A stretch of DNA of 64,000 bases from Tessaracoccus palaemonis (GTDB taxonomy: Bacteria > Actinomycetota > Actinomycetes > Propionibacteriales > Propionibacteriaceae), in the NCBI RefSeq assembly GCF_019316905.1, contig NZ_CP079216.1:2728001-2792000 (forward strand). The letters run 5' to 3'. Numbering within the stretch: the first letter of the stretch is position 1; every line of letters starts with the position of its first letter. Both the position numbers and the translations under genes were made by a program. Of the stretch, positions 36,039 to 43,131 are shown piece after piece. Below the pieces are notes generated by a model. The model was not told where the DNA came from, made no database searches, and worked only from the letters and a program-made list of their open reading frames with translations.

Positions 36039-36875
36039 GTGTTCGACGTGATCGCCGGGCTCCCGGCCCATCCGCTGATTGTCCACCTGCCCGTCGTACT
36101 GCTACCCCTGGCTGCGGTGGGGCTCATCCTCCTGGCCGCGATCCGGTCGTGGCGGCCCCGCTTCGCGATGGCCGTCCTGGCGATCCTGGCCGTCGGCACC
36201 GCGGGCGCCGTCCTGGCGATGGTCTCCGGCAACGCGTTCGCCGAGCACGTCGGCCGCCCCAACGCCCACGCGGCCGCGGGCACGAACCTGGTGATCGGCG
36301 CCGTCGCGCTGCTGCTCATCGGCGGCGCGTGGCTGATCTGGGTGCGCACGGGCGAGTCGATGCGGGCGAAGGACGTCCTCGGCTGGGTCGTCGCCGCGGT
36401 GGCGACCGTGGTCGTCGCGCTGACGGTGATAGCGGGACACTCGGGGGCGTCCGCGGCCTGGTCGGGCGCGATCGCCGCCACCCCGTCCGCCTCGGCCGAG
36501 CCCACACCGTCGGCCACGGCGAGCGAGCCGGAGTCGACCGGGACAGCCTCGCCTGAGGCCACCTCACCGGAGGCGACCGGGGGATCGTCCGAGCCGACGG
36601 AGACCTCCACCGAGCCGACCGAGACCACCAGCTCGGCGAGCGGCTACACCATGGCCGACGTCGAGGCCCACAACACGCAGGACAGCTGCTGGGCCGCGAT
36701 CGAGGGCAACGTCTACGACCTGACAGACTGGATCAGCCAGCACCCCGGCGGCGCGAGCCACATCGTCGCGCTGTGTGGCACGGACGGCACGTCGGCCTTC
36801 GAGGGCCAGCACAGCGGCGACTCCCGCCCGGCGGACGAACTCGCGTCGTTCCTGCTGGGTCCCCTGGTCGGCTGA
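36039..36875 (+). CDS. DUF2231 membrane domain fused to extracytoplasmic cytochrome b5 domain
   Basis: A 278-residue fusion. Residues about 1-140 form a DUF2231-type four-helix membrane domain (LPAHPLIVHLPVVLLPLAAV and SGNAFAEHVGRPNAHAAAGT). A Ser/Thr/Pro/Glu linker (about 145-205) follows, then a cytochrome b5-like haem domain: YTMADVEAHNTQDSCWAAIE, VYDLTDWISQHPGG with H235, and GTSAFEGQHS with H258, the two expected haem ligands. It is probably a membrane haem protein acting outside the cytoplasm in electron transfer. TAGACT at 36027-36032 is six bases before GTG 36039. Its 3' end is partly duplicated at 37828-37891. Confidence 0.82.
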   Translation: MFDVIAGLPAHPLIVHLPVVLLPLAAVGLILLAAIRSWRPRFAMAVLAILAVGTAGAVLAMVSGNAFAEHVGRPNAHAAAGTNLVIGAVALLLIGGAWLIWVRTGESMRAKDVLGWVVAAVATVVVALTVIAGHSGASAAWSGAIAATPSASAEPTPSATASEPESTGTASPEATSPEATGGSSEPTETSTEPTETTSSASGYTMADVEAHNTQDSCWAAIEGNVYDLTDWISQHPGGASHIVALCGTDGTSAFEGQHSGDSRPADELASFLLGPLVG

Positions 36876-36892
36876 GCGGCAACAGCCCCCGT

Positions 36893-36912
36893 TGATAACA
36901 GCCGCGTTATCA
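36893..36912. promoter_or_regulatory. Autoregulatory operator-like palindrome over the antitoxin promoter
   Basis: TGATAACAGCCGCGTTATCA has perfect 7-bp arms (TGATAAC/GTTATCA). The -10-like TATCAT at 36908-36913 overlaps it and stands six bases before the ATG at 36920. Binding by the HTH domain of the antitoxin encoded there would block transcription. Confidence 0.68.
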
Positions 36913-36919
36913 TGTGCGC

Positions 36920-37372
36920 ATGGACTACGGGCACCGGGTGAAGGCACGGAGGGAAGCGCTCCAGCTGTCCCAGCGTGATCTCGCCGCCCGCGCGGGGGTG
37001 AAGCAACCTCTGATCTCAGCCATCGAGTCGGGCAGGCGAGAGCCCACGGCCGCCGCCAGGGCAGCGCTGGACCGCGCACTGGAGGTGAGGCCCTCCGATC
37101 TACTTCGGCACCTCCGGCCGGAGGTGCTTGCGGTCATCGCCCGTCATCGAGGCTGCGATCCGTTGATCTTCGGGTCGGTCGCCAGAGGCACGGACGAGCC
37201 TGGGTCAGACCTCGATCTCCTGGTCCGGTTCTCCGACGATGCGGGGATCACCGATCTGCTGGCGATGGAGGACGAGCTTGCCGAGTTGCTGACCGTTCCC
37301 GTCGACGTGGTCTCTGCCGGTTCCTCCGGACGGGTCATCGGGCGCGCGCTGAGCGAGACAATTCCGCTGTGA
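36920..37372 (+). CDS. HTH-MNT nucleotidyltransferase antitoxin (MntA-like)
   Basis: A 150-residue protein with an XRE-type HTH (SQRDLAARAGVKQPLISAIE, about residues 16-35) fused to a minimal nucleotidyltransferase domain. The MNT motif GSX10DXD is exact: GSVARGTDEPGSDLDL with G85-S86 and D97/D99. In type VII toxin-antitoxin systems MntA silences its HEPN partner by AMPylating a tyrosine. The stop overlaps the start of the HEPN gene by four bases. The HTH fusion and the palindrome at 36893-36912 argue for self-repression. A leaderless start is likely. Confidence 0.88.
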   Translation: MDYGHRVKARREALQLSQRDLAARAGVKQPLISAIESGRREPTAAARAALDRALEVRPSDLLRHLRPEVLAVIARHRGCDPLIFGSVARGTDEPGSDLDLLVRFSDDAGITDLLAMEDELAELLTVPVDVVSAGSSGRVIGRALSETIPL

Positions 37373-37728
37373 CCAGACCTGGATCTGCACACCACGGCCG
37401 AGTCCACGACTGGCTGCAGGATCTGGCCGGCTTCGGGGCAGACGCCGACTACCTGGTCGGCCTGGGCGAGAACGCCTATCTCGCCGACACACCAGAGGGG
37501 CGTCTCCTGCGTAACGCGGGAGAGCGTCTCCTGATCAAGGTGGCCACGGTCGTCGAACGCCTGCCAGACGCCTTCAAGGCCGGATACCCGGACGTCGAGT
37601 GGGCGAACATCACCCGCATGCGGAACCTGGTTGCCCACAAGTACGACAAGGTCAATGACGACCTGATGTTCGTCACACTCCGACGCGACATCCCGGCCCT
37701 GATCAAACGGTTGGGCTTGTCCGGCTGA
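37369..37728 (+). CDS. HEPN-domain toxin (HepT-like, DUF86)
   Basis: A 119-residue HEPN protein with the RNase motif Rx4HxY in ITRMRNLVAHKYDKV: R85, H90 and Y92. The spacing matches HepT ribonucleases, where the tyrosine is the target of AMPylation by MntA. It starts with a GTG that overlaps the antitoxin stop (GTGA), typical of tightly coupled toxin-antitoxin genes. All key residues are present, so the toxin should be active when released. Its RNA target is unknown. Confidence 0.87.
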   Translation: MTRPGSAHHGRVHDWLQDLAGFGADADYLVGLGENAYLADTPEGRLLRNAGERLLIKVATVVERLPDAFKAGYPDVEWANITRMRNLVAHKYDKVNDDLMFVTLRRDIPALIKRLGLSG

Positions 37729-37827
37729 ACCTCCCCGCGACACGGCCATGGCCTGCGCGCCGCCATCCTGCCGCCGAGGTACCCCGGAGACGTGCAGAAG
37801 AACCGTCGCCGAGCGGCGCACCCAGAC

Positions 37828-37891
37828 GGCGACTTCCGGCCGGCGGAGGAGCGGGAGTCTGTCCTGCTGGGACCTCTGGTCGGTTGGGCGG
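37828..37891 (+). pseudogene. Decayed copy of the 3' end of the DUF2231-cytochrome b5 gene
   Basis: About 64 bp here resemble 36818-36881. In one frame it reads GDFRPAEERESVLLGPLVGW against GDSRPADELASFLLGPLVG at the end of the cytochrome b5 gene, with the stop codon replaced by Trp. Roughly three quarters of the bases agree by eye. The fragment and the gene end thus bracket the MNT/HEPN pair. No start or full domain is present. The rest of the 37729-38027 gap shows only small hairpins (AGAGCC/GGCTCT near 37921). Confidence 0.65.
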
Positions 37892-38027
37892 AGGTTGCGA
37901 TGGGGGCGTCGAAAACGTAAGAGAGCCCTCCGGCTCTATGGGCCGGCGACAACGAGAGGCCATAAGGGCCCATACACCACCGGGCCGCAAAACGCGTGGG
38001 GCAAGCCCACTCACCTTGATGGCTCAG

Positions 38028-38372
38028 TCAGATGTCCAGAAAGTCCGCCATCCAGACCTGCACCGTCGCCAGGCACTCGGCCGACACCTCTCCCGATATG
38101 GAAGTGAGCCGTTCTCGAGACAGTGTGCGCGGCTGCTCGGTCATGATCCACGAAGGGCGCCCCAGTCCGCTCGACCCCTCCACCCGGATGTGGTTGGGCC
38201 AGCCCCGATCCGTCGTCGTGATCGGCAGGACAATGACGAGCGTCCTCACCGCGTCCAGATACCCGGCCGAGGACACGACGAGCACCGGTCTGCGCCCTCC
38301 CTGCTCCCTGCCTGTGACCGGCTCGAGAACGGCCCACGCGACGGACCCGGGCACCAGTTCCAGACTGGTCAC
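38028..38372 (-). CDS. MazF/PemK-family toxin
   Basis: The 114-residue protein shows the MazF fold landmarks: PGSVAWAVLEPVTGREQGGR, RPVLVVSSAGYLDAVRTLVI, VLPITTT and the C-terminal SGEVSAECLATVQVWMADFL. MazF proteins are sequence-specific mRNA endoribonucleases. Its ATG overlaps the stop of the upstream antitoxin gene by 4 bp. The recognised cleavage sequence cannot be predicted. Confidence 0.87.
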   Translation of the reverse strand: MTSLELVPGSVAWAVLEPVTGREQGGRRPVLVVSSAGYLDAVRTLVIVLPITTTDRGWPNHIRVEGSSGLGRPSWIMTEQPRTLSRERLTSISGEVSAECLATVQVWMADFLDI

Positions 38373-38602
38373 GATTCTTCGGACAGCTCGGCGCGCTCCC
38401 AGTCTGCGGTCTCGGCCGCGTGTGACTCCATATCCGAGGGGCTGGACGCACGGATTGCTGACTTCAGGGCCTGCAGCCGCAGGCGTCGATCCTCGGCGTC
38501 TGCGAGGTGCGCCAGGTGCGCTCCGAGGGTGAGCCCGTCCCGCGCCGCCTGCGCCTTGAGCCGGTCTCGGAGTTCATCGCTGACCTTGATGGTCGTAGTC
38601 AT
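38369..38602 (-). CDS. Ribbon-helix-helix antitoxin (partner of MazF-like toxin)
   Basis: A 77-residue protein beginning MTTTIKVSDELRDRLKAQAA, a ribbon-helix-helix DNA-binding N-terminus, followed by an acidic C-terminus (ETADWERAELSEES) fit to wrap around the toxin. On the minus strand TATACT (complement of 38609-38614) is six bases from the ATG, a perfect -10 for a leaderless transcript. The truncated palindromic element at 38683-38738 lies just upstream. Confidence 0.82.
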   Translation of the reverse strand: MTTTIKVSDELRDRLKAQAARDGLTLGAHLAHLADAEDRRLRLQALKSAIRASSPSDMESHAAETADWERAELSEES

Positions 38603-38682
38603 ACCAGGAGTATACCGAGGCGCGGGGGCCGCGGCCGCGACGCAGCGCCGCTCACCGCCGGCAGGCTTCCCGCGGCAAGGCA

Positions 38683-38738
38683 GTGGGCGATCCTCGTCGC
38701 GGGACCGATCAGAATCGACCAGTGAACGATTTTCAGGG
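38683..38738 (+). repeat. Palindromic element B, right half only (B3)
   Basis: GTGGGCGATCCTCGTCGCGG, then GACCGATCAGAATCGACC and AGTGAACGATTTTCAGG match the right half of copy B2 (24765-24814). The left arm is missing; the sequence toward the antitoxin gene is unrelated. The copy was therefore truncated on the side facing the MazEF-type genes. Confidence 0.72.
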
Positions 38739-38770
38739 GATGGATGATCGGGGATCGGCGAGGACAGGAA

Positions 38771-38797
38771 AACCCCTGGTCATCATGACCAGGGGTT
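38771..38797 (-). terminator. Terminator of tRNA-Leu
   Basis: AACCCCTGGTCAT and ATGACCAGGGGTT form a near-perfect stem with almost no loop, directly downstream of the minus-strand tRNA-Leu gene. Confidence 0.75.
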
Positions 38798-38804
38798 CGG
38801 TTTG

Positions 38805-38887
38805 TGCGCGCGAGAGGAGTTGAACCTCCACGTCCCAAGGGACACTGGCACCTGAAGCCAGCGCGTCTGCCATTCCGCCACGCGCGC
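38805..38887 (-). tRNA. tRNA-Leu (anticodon CAG)
   Basis: The minus strand gives a class II tRNA of 83 nt: acceptor GCGCGCG/CGCGCGC, D-arm GGCGGAATGGCAGACGC, anticodon stem CTGGC/GCCAG with loop TTCAGGT (CAG), a long variable arm TGTCCCTTGGGACG, and T-arm GGTTCAACTCC. CCA is not encoded. Confidence 0.93.
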
Positions 38888-39009
38888 ATCGGGCCTTGCG
38901 ACCCGAGGTGAAACACTAGCATCGACTCGCCGGTCGTGACAAAACGTGCCGCCATCGTCGCCGGCACCCCGTCTCCTGTCCTCGCCCCACAGTCCTCGCC
39001 CCCCGGATC

Positions 39010-39082
39010 GCGCACAACTGTGGCCTGGCCCCCAGCACGCGCCGTATATCCGCGTGCTCCGGCTCTAGCCACTCTTGTGCAC
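39010..39082 (+). repeat. Palindromic element A, copy 1
   Basis: The 73-bp unit GCGCACAACTGTGGCCTGGC ... CACTCTTGTGCAC has imperfectly pairing outer arms and a perfect inner stem AGCACGCG/CGCGTGCT around CCGTATATC. It is identical to copy 3 (39341-39413), and the identity runs on for about 15 bp. The 38888-39599 gap contains this copy, two more, and related spacer sequence, with no gene seen. Confidence 0.85.
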
Positions 39083-39169
39083 GGGGTCGGCGGCACCAGC
39101 GCGCCGGCGACAGATGATCCGACTGCCCCATCCGCGCCGCACCCATTGCCCCCTCCTCACCTCCGGACC

Positions 39170-39242
39170 GCGCACAACTGTGGCCTGGCCACCAGCACGC
39201 GTCATAAATCCGAGTGCTCCGGCCCTGACCACTGTTGTGCAC
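39170..39242 (+). repeat. Palindromic element A, copy 2
   Basis: Same 73-bp length and orientation as copies 1 and 3, with scattered changes, for example GTCATAAATCCGAGTGCT in the centre. It lies 160 bp after copy 1 and 171 bp before copy 3. The spacers on both sides also share ATCCGACTGCC(C/A)CATCCGC, so the repeating unit is larger than the palindrome. Confidence 0.82.
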
Positions 39243-39340
39243 GGAAGGGCGGGCAGCCGCCGTCGATGGAGGGTCGGCAGCACAGCATCCGACTGCCACA
39301 TCCGCACGCTCCCCAGCGCAGCCCTCCCGGTCCCCGTGCC

Positions 39341-39413
39341 GCGCACAACTGTGGCCTGGCCCCCAGCACGCGCCGTATATCCGCGTGCTCCGGCTCTAGC
39401 CACTCTTGTGCAC
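39341..39413 (+). repeat. Palindromic element A, copy 3
   Basis: Identical over 73 bp to copy 1 at 39010-39082 and continuing with GGGGTCGGCGGCACC as in copy 1. It ends about 190 bp before the mycothiol gene start. Confidence 0.85.
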
Positions 39414-39599
39414 GGGGTCGGCGGCACCGAGGCCGGAGAGAGACAAGGGCGCGGCTGAAGCACGCAGGCGGGGCAACTCAGGGAAACCAGGGCGAACCGG
39501 CCAGAAGCCAAGGCGACCCGTCCGAGGCCAGGGCGCACTGGACGGATGCGGGGCGCCGCGTGTGTGGCCCCGCTTCGGGGGGACGGTAGTTTCTCCCTC

Positions 39600-41528
39600 A
39601 TGCGCGTCGCCTTCATCTCGTTGCACACCTCACCGGCCGAACGGCCGGGCACCGCCGACGCCGGCGGCATGAACGTGCTCATCCGCGCCCTCGCGCGGGC
39701 ACTGCAGGGGGGAGGCGACGACGTCGAGTTCTTCACCCGGCGCTCCCGCCCCGAGCAGCCCGACACGGCGACGCTCGACGACGGGCTGGTCGTGCACCAC
39801 ATCGACGCGGGCCCGGCGCGGCCGCTACCCAAGAGCGAGATCGACCAGTACATCGACGAGTTCCGCGACAACCTCGGCTCGCTCGACGCGTTCGACGTCG
39901 TGCACTCGCACCACTGGATGTCCGGGATCGCCGCGTTGCCGCTGGCCCGGGCGGCTGGCATCCCGCACGTCATGACGTTCCACTCGGTCGCGGCTCACCC
40001 CAACTCCCCCCTGCGAGACGGGGAGCCGCCGGAGTCGCCGGCCCGCCTCACCGGCGAGGTCACCTGCGCGACGCAGTCCGACCTGATCATCGCCGTGTCA
40101 CGCTACGAGGCCGCGGTGGTCATCGGCCGCTGCCAGGCCGACCCCGCGCGCGTCACCGTCGTCTGGCCCGGTGTCGACACGGACCTCTTCCGCCCGGCAG
40201 CACCCGGCGACGAGTGGACCCCGGACCCGGCGGTCACGCCCGGCTACCTGCTGTTCGCCGCCCGCCTCCAGCCGCTCAAGGCACCCGACCTCGCCATCCG
40301 CACGCTGGCCGCGCTGCCCGAGGCCGAACGCCCCGACCTGGTGGTCGTCGGGGAGGTGTCCGCCGACTTCGCCGACTACGAGGTGGAGATCCACCGACTG
40401 GCAGAGGACCTCGGCGTCGCCGACAAGATCACCTTCCTGCCCGGCCAGGACCGCGAGTCTCTCGCGCGCCTCATGCGGCACTCCTCGGTGATGCTCGTCC
40501 CGTCGCATTCCGAGACGTTCGGCCTTGTCGCGCTCGAGGCGTCATCGTCGGGCGTCCCGGTCCTTGCCGCCGCGGCCGGCGGCCTGACCGAGGCCATCTG
40601 CAACACCCACACCGGCATCCTGGTTCCGTCGCACGACCCGCAGGACTGGGCCGATGCGCTGCTCCCCCTCCTCCGCGACGACGATCTGCGCGTCCGGATC
40701 GGTGCGACGGGGCGTCAGCGGGCGGAACAGATGTCCTGGGCACACGTCGCCGGGCGCACCCGCGACGCCTACCGGCGCGCGATCGCATCCGGTCCGGTCA
40801 GGCACATCGCCTTCCTGCACGCCCACCCCGACGACGAGACCCTCGCCTCGGGAGCGCTGATCGCCCACCTCGTCGACGACGGATTCGACGTCTCGGTGCT
40901 GACGGCCACCCGCGGGGAGTTCGGCGAGGTGGTCCCCGGCCCGCTCTCGCATCTGGCGGGCACACCGGCGCTCGAGGACCGCCGCGAGGCCGAGCTGGCC
41001 GGCGCGCTGACCTCGCTCGGCGTGCGGGGCCACGCCTACCTCGGCACACCTCCCGCCCGCGCCACCGATGAGCCACGCCGCTACCTCGACTCAGGCATGG
41101 TCTGGCTCCGCCCCGGCGTCGCGGGCCCGGCCCCTGAGTCCGACGCGGCCTCGCTGTGCCGCTCCGACGAGGCCGAGGAGGTCGCCGATGCGGTGGCCTA
41201 CCTGAGGCACTGCGGCGCCGACCTGGTGGTCAGCTACGACGACGATGGAGGCTACGGACACCCCGACCACGTGAGGATGCACGACGTGGCGAAGGCCGCC
41301 GCCGACGAGCTCGGGCTCCCCTTCGCCGCTCTCACCACCGACCGCGACAAGGCGACCCGCTGGTTCGACCTGACGGGCTACCTCCCGCGCGTCGCGTCAG
41401 CACTGCGGAACCACCGCACGCAGCTGACGGTGCACAACGACGGCGCGACGATCACCCACTCCGGGGGCCAGACCGAACCCATCGTCACGTCGACAGGCCT
41501 GGTCGGACAGGTCCCCCACCTGCCCTGA
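39600..41528 (+). CDS. Fused MshA-MshB: mycothiol glycosyltransferase and GlcNAc-inositol deacetylase
   Basis: A 642-residue fusion. Residues about 1-395 are a GT4 glycosyltransferase with the MshA hallmark SLHTSPAERPGTADAGGMNV, HSHHWMSG, PGVDTDLFRP and SHSETFGLVALEASSSGVPV. Residues about 400-642 are a PIG-L-type Zn deacetylase like MshB: HAHPDDE (H409, D412), YLDSGM and GGYGHPDH (H557). MshA joins GlcNAc to inositol 3-phosphate and MshB later deacetylates GlcNAc-inositol, so the fusion holds the first and third steps of mycothiol synthesis. The two enzymes are separate in mycobacteria. TAGTTT at 39587-39592 is seven bases before the ATG, a leaderless pattern. Confidence 0.88.
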   Translation: MRVAFISLHTSPAERPGTADAGGMNVLIRALARALQGGGDDVEFFTRRSRPEQPDTATLDDGLVVHHIDAGPARPLPKSEIDQYIDEFRDNLGSLDAFDVVHSHHWMSGIAALPLARAAGIPHVMTFHSVAAHPNSPLRDGEPPESPARLTGEVTCATQSDLIIAVSRYEAAVVIGRCQADPARVTVVWPGVDTDLFRPAAPGDEWTPDPAVTPGYLLFAARLQPLKAPDLAIRTLAALPEAERPDLVVVGEVSADFADYEVEIHRLAEDLGVADKITFLPGQDRESLARLMRHSSVMLVPSHSETFGLVALEASSSGVPVLAAAAGGLTEAICNTHTGILVPSHDPQDWADALLPLLRDDDLRVRIGATGRQRAEQMSWAHVAGRTRDAYRRAIASGPVRHIAFLHAHPDDETLASGALIAHLVDDGFDVSVLTATRGEFGEVVPGPLSHLAGTPALEDRREAELAGALTSLGVRGHAYLGTPPARATDEPRRYLDSGMVWLRPGVAGPAPESDAASLCRSDEAEEVADAVAYLRHCGADLVVSYDDDGGYGHPDHVRMHDVAKAAADELGLPFAALTTDRDKATRWFDLTGYLPRVASALRNHRTQLTVHNDGATITHSGGQTEPIVTSTGLVGQVPHLP

Positions 41529-41561
41529 CAAGCTCCGCGACGGCGCGGGTATGGTGACGAC

Positions 41562-42164
41562 ATGCGCCTGATCCTGATCCGCCACGGCCAGACCGACGCC
41601 AACGTGCGCCGCCAGCTCGACACGGCCTACCCCGGCCTGCCCCTCAACGAGAACGGGCACGCGCAGGCGAAGGCGCTCGTCGACGCGATCTCGCACGAGC
41701 GGATCGACGCGCTCTACTGCTCCACCCTGACCCGCGCCCAACAGACAGCGGCCCCGCTCGCCGCGACCCGCGGCCTCGACGCCGTGATCGTGGAGGGTAT
41801 CCAGGAGATCGCCGCGGGCGTCGAGGAGATGAACACCGACTGGCGCCCCTACGTCGACATGCTGATGTCGTGGTCGCCCACGAACCTCGACGTCGGTCTG
41901 GACGGCGGCGAGACCGCCCGCCAGTTCATCACCCGGTTCACCAACGCGATCGCGGCGATGGAACAGGCGGGAGACGAGCACGTCGCGCTCGTCAGCCACG
42001 GCGCGGCACTGCGGGTATGGGCCCTCACGCAGGACCCCACCATCAGCCACGAGATCGCCATGCCGCTCGAGAACACCAAGTGGATCGTGTTGAACGGCGG
42101 CACCGAGGACGGCTGGCGCATCGAGCGCTGGGGCGACCATGCCCTGACGCACCCCGAGCGCTGA
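41562..42164 (+). CDS. Histidine phosphatase family protein
   Basis: A 200-residue branch-2-like histidine phosphatase/phosphoglycerate-mutase fold protein: LILIRHGQTDANVRRQ with the phospho-acceptor His, CSTLTRAQQTAAPLAA, QEIAAGVEEM and VALVSHGAALRVWAL. Substrate is unknown; it is too short and divergent to call phosphoglycerate mutase. It begins 33 bp after the MshA-MshB fusion and has its own TATGGT box (41550-41555) six bases before the ATG. Given this position it is a candidate for the unassigned phosphatase of mycothiol synthesis, which is inference. Confidence 0.85.
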   Translation: MRLILIRHGQTDANVRRQLDTAYPGLPLNENGHAQAKALVDAISHERIDALYCSTLTRAQQTAAPLAATRGLDAVIVEGIQEIAAGVEEMNTDWRPYVDMLMSWSPTNLDVGLDGGETARQFITRFTNAIAAMEQAGDEHVALVSHGAALRVWALTQDPTISHEIAMPLENTKWIVLNGGTEDGWRIERWGDHALTHPER

Positions 42165-42171
42165 CACACAC

Positions 42172-43125
42172 ATGAGCCGGGCAGCCCTCGCCTGCGTGGC
42201 GGCCGCCGCCCTCGCCCTTGGTGCTTGCGCGGCGGCCCCGCCGACCGAGGTCGTCGCCCGAGAGGGCAGCGCAGTCACGTTCGCCGGCGCGGTCGACGGG
42301 ATCCACGTCGGATCGACGTCCAACGAGATCGCCGCTGTGGCCTACATCCCGACGCTGCCAGCGGATGGCCGGGTCCCCGTCGCCCTCATCCAGCACGGCG
42401 GGCACACCCCCTGCGCGACGGCTGAAGACCCGTGGCCGTGCGCGTCGCCGGAAGAACGGACGCCCAGCTACCTCGGCTACGACTGGCTTGGCACCCGCCT
42501 CGCGGACGAGGGGTACCTCGCGGTCTCCGTGTCGGCGAACGCGACGATCGGCAGCAGCGCAGACGTGGACGGCGAGGCCAAGCTGCTGGCCTGGTGGCTC
42601 GAGACCCTCGACTCGGGCACGGGTCCGCTGCCCGACCTCGCCGGCCGACTCGACACCGACCGCCTGGTGCTGATCGGCCACTCTCGCGGCGGTGACGCCG
42701 TCGCCCAGCTCCTGACAGGTCGACCGGGCGCTGAGGGTATCGATGCGGAGTCGGTCCAGGCTGCGGTCCTTCTGGCCCCCGTCCTCCCCGTCGACGATCC
42801 CACCGGCGTTGATCTCGGCACGTCGGCGACGCCCACGCTCACCCTCTACGGAACGTGCGACGGGGACGCGTTGGACATGCCCGCTGTCTGGGCGACGGCG
42901 TTCACGGGCGCGGGTTCGCGCACCGAGGTGATGACCGGCGCCAATCACAACTATTTCAACACCCAGTGGACACCCGGCCCGGGCGTCGTGGACGCGGTCG
43001 ACGACGCCGCCCAGCGCGACGACGCAGCGTGCCGTGCTGAATCAGCGACCCGGTTGACCGCTGCGGAGCAGCAGGAGGAGGCGGGGAGGATCATCTCCGC
43101 CTTCCTCGCCGACGTCGACGCCTGA
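42172..43125 (+). CDS. Alpha/beta-hydrolase lipoprotein
   Basis: The 317-residue protein has a short signal peptide ending in the lipobox LGAC (C19). The alpha/beta hydrolase core shows VALIQHGGHTPC as the likely oxyanion-hole region, the nucleophile elbow GHSRGG, an acid in LTLYGTCDGDA and a histidine in TGANHNYFN. Related proteins include secreted lipases and platelet-activating-factor acetylhydrolase-like enzymes; the substrate is not known. It starts seven bases after the phosphatase stop and is probably cotranscribed with it. Confidence 0.8.
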   Translation: MSRAALACVAAAALALGACAAAPPTEVVAREGSAVTFAGAVDGIHVGSTSNEIAAVAYIPTLPADGRVPVALIQHGGHTPCATAEDPWPCASPEERTPSYLGYDWLGTRLADEGYLAVSVSANATIGSSADVDGEAKLLAWWLETLDSGTGPLPDLAGRLDTDRLVLIGHSRGGDAVAQLLTGRPGAEGIDAESVQAAVLLAPVLPVDDPTGVDLGTSATPTLTLYGTCDGDALDMPAVWATAFTGAGSRTEVMTGANHNYFNTQWTPGPGVVDAVDDAAQRDDAACRAESATRLTAAEQQEEAGRIISAFLADVDA

Positions 43126-43131
43126 CCGACG

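Noticed and set aside
37729-38027. Additional small gene between the HEPN and MazF-like genes
   Set aside because: The only coding similarity is to the end of the cytochrome b5 gene, without a start or a complete domain, so it is listed as a decayed fragment.
38603-38804. tRNA-Leu as an integration site for a large genomic island
   Set aside because: I see no integrase gene and no duplicated tRNA end in this window; only small toxin-antitoxin and repeat elements surround the tRNA.
39010-39413. CRISPR array
   Set aside because: The three repeats are 73 bp with spacers of 87 and 98 bp that share sequence with each other, and no cas genes are present.
39010-39413. Integron attC sites
   Set aside because: The palindromes lack the GTTRRRY/RYYYAAC core sites and there are no cassette genes between them.
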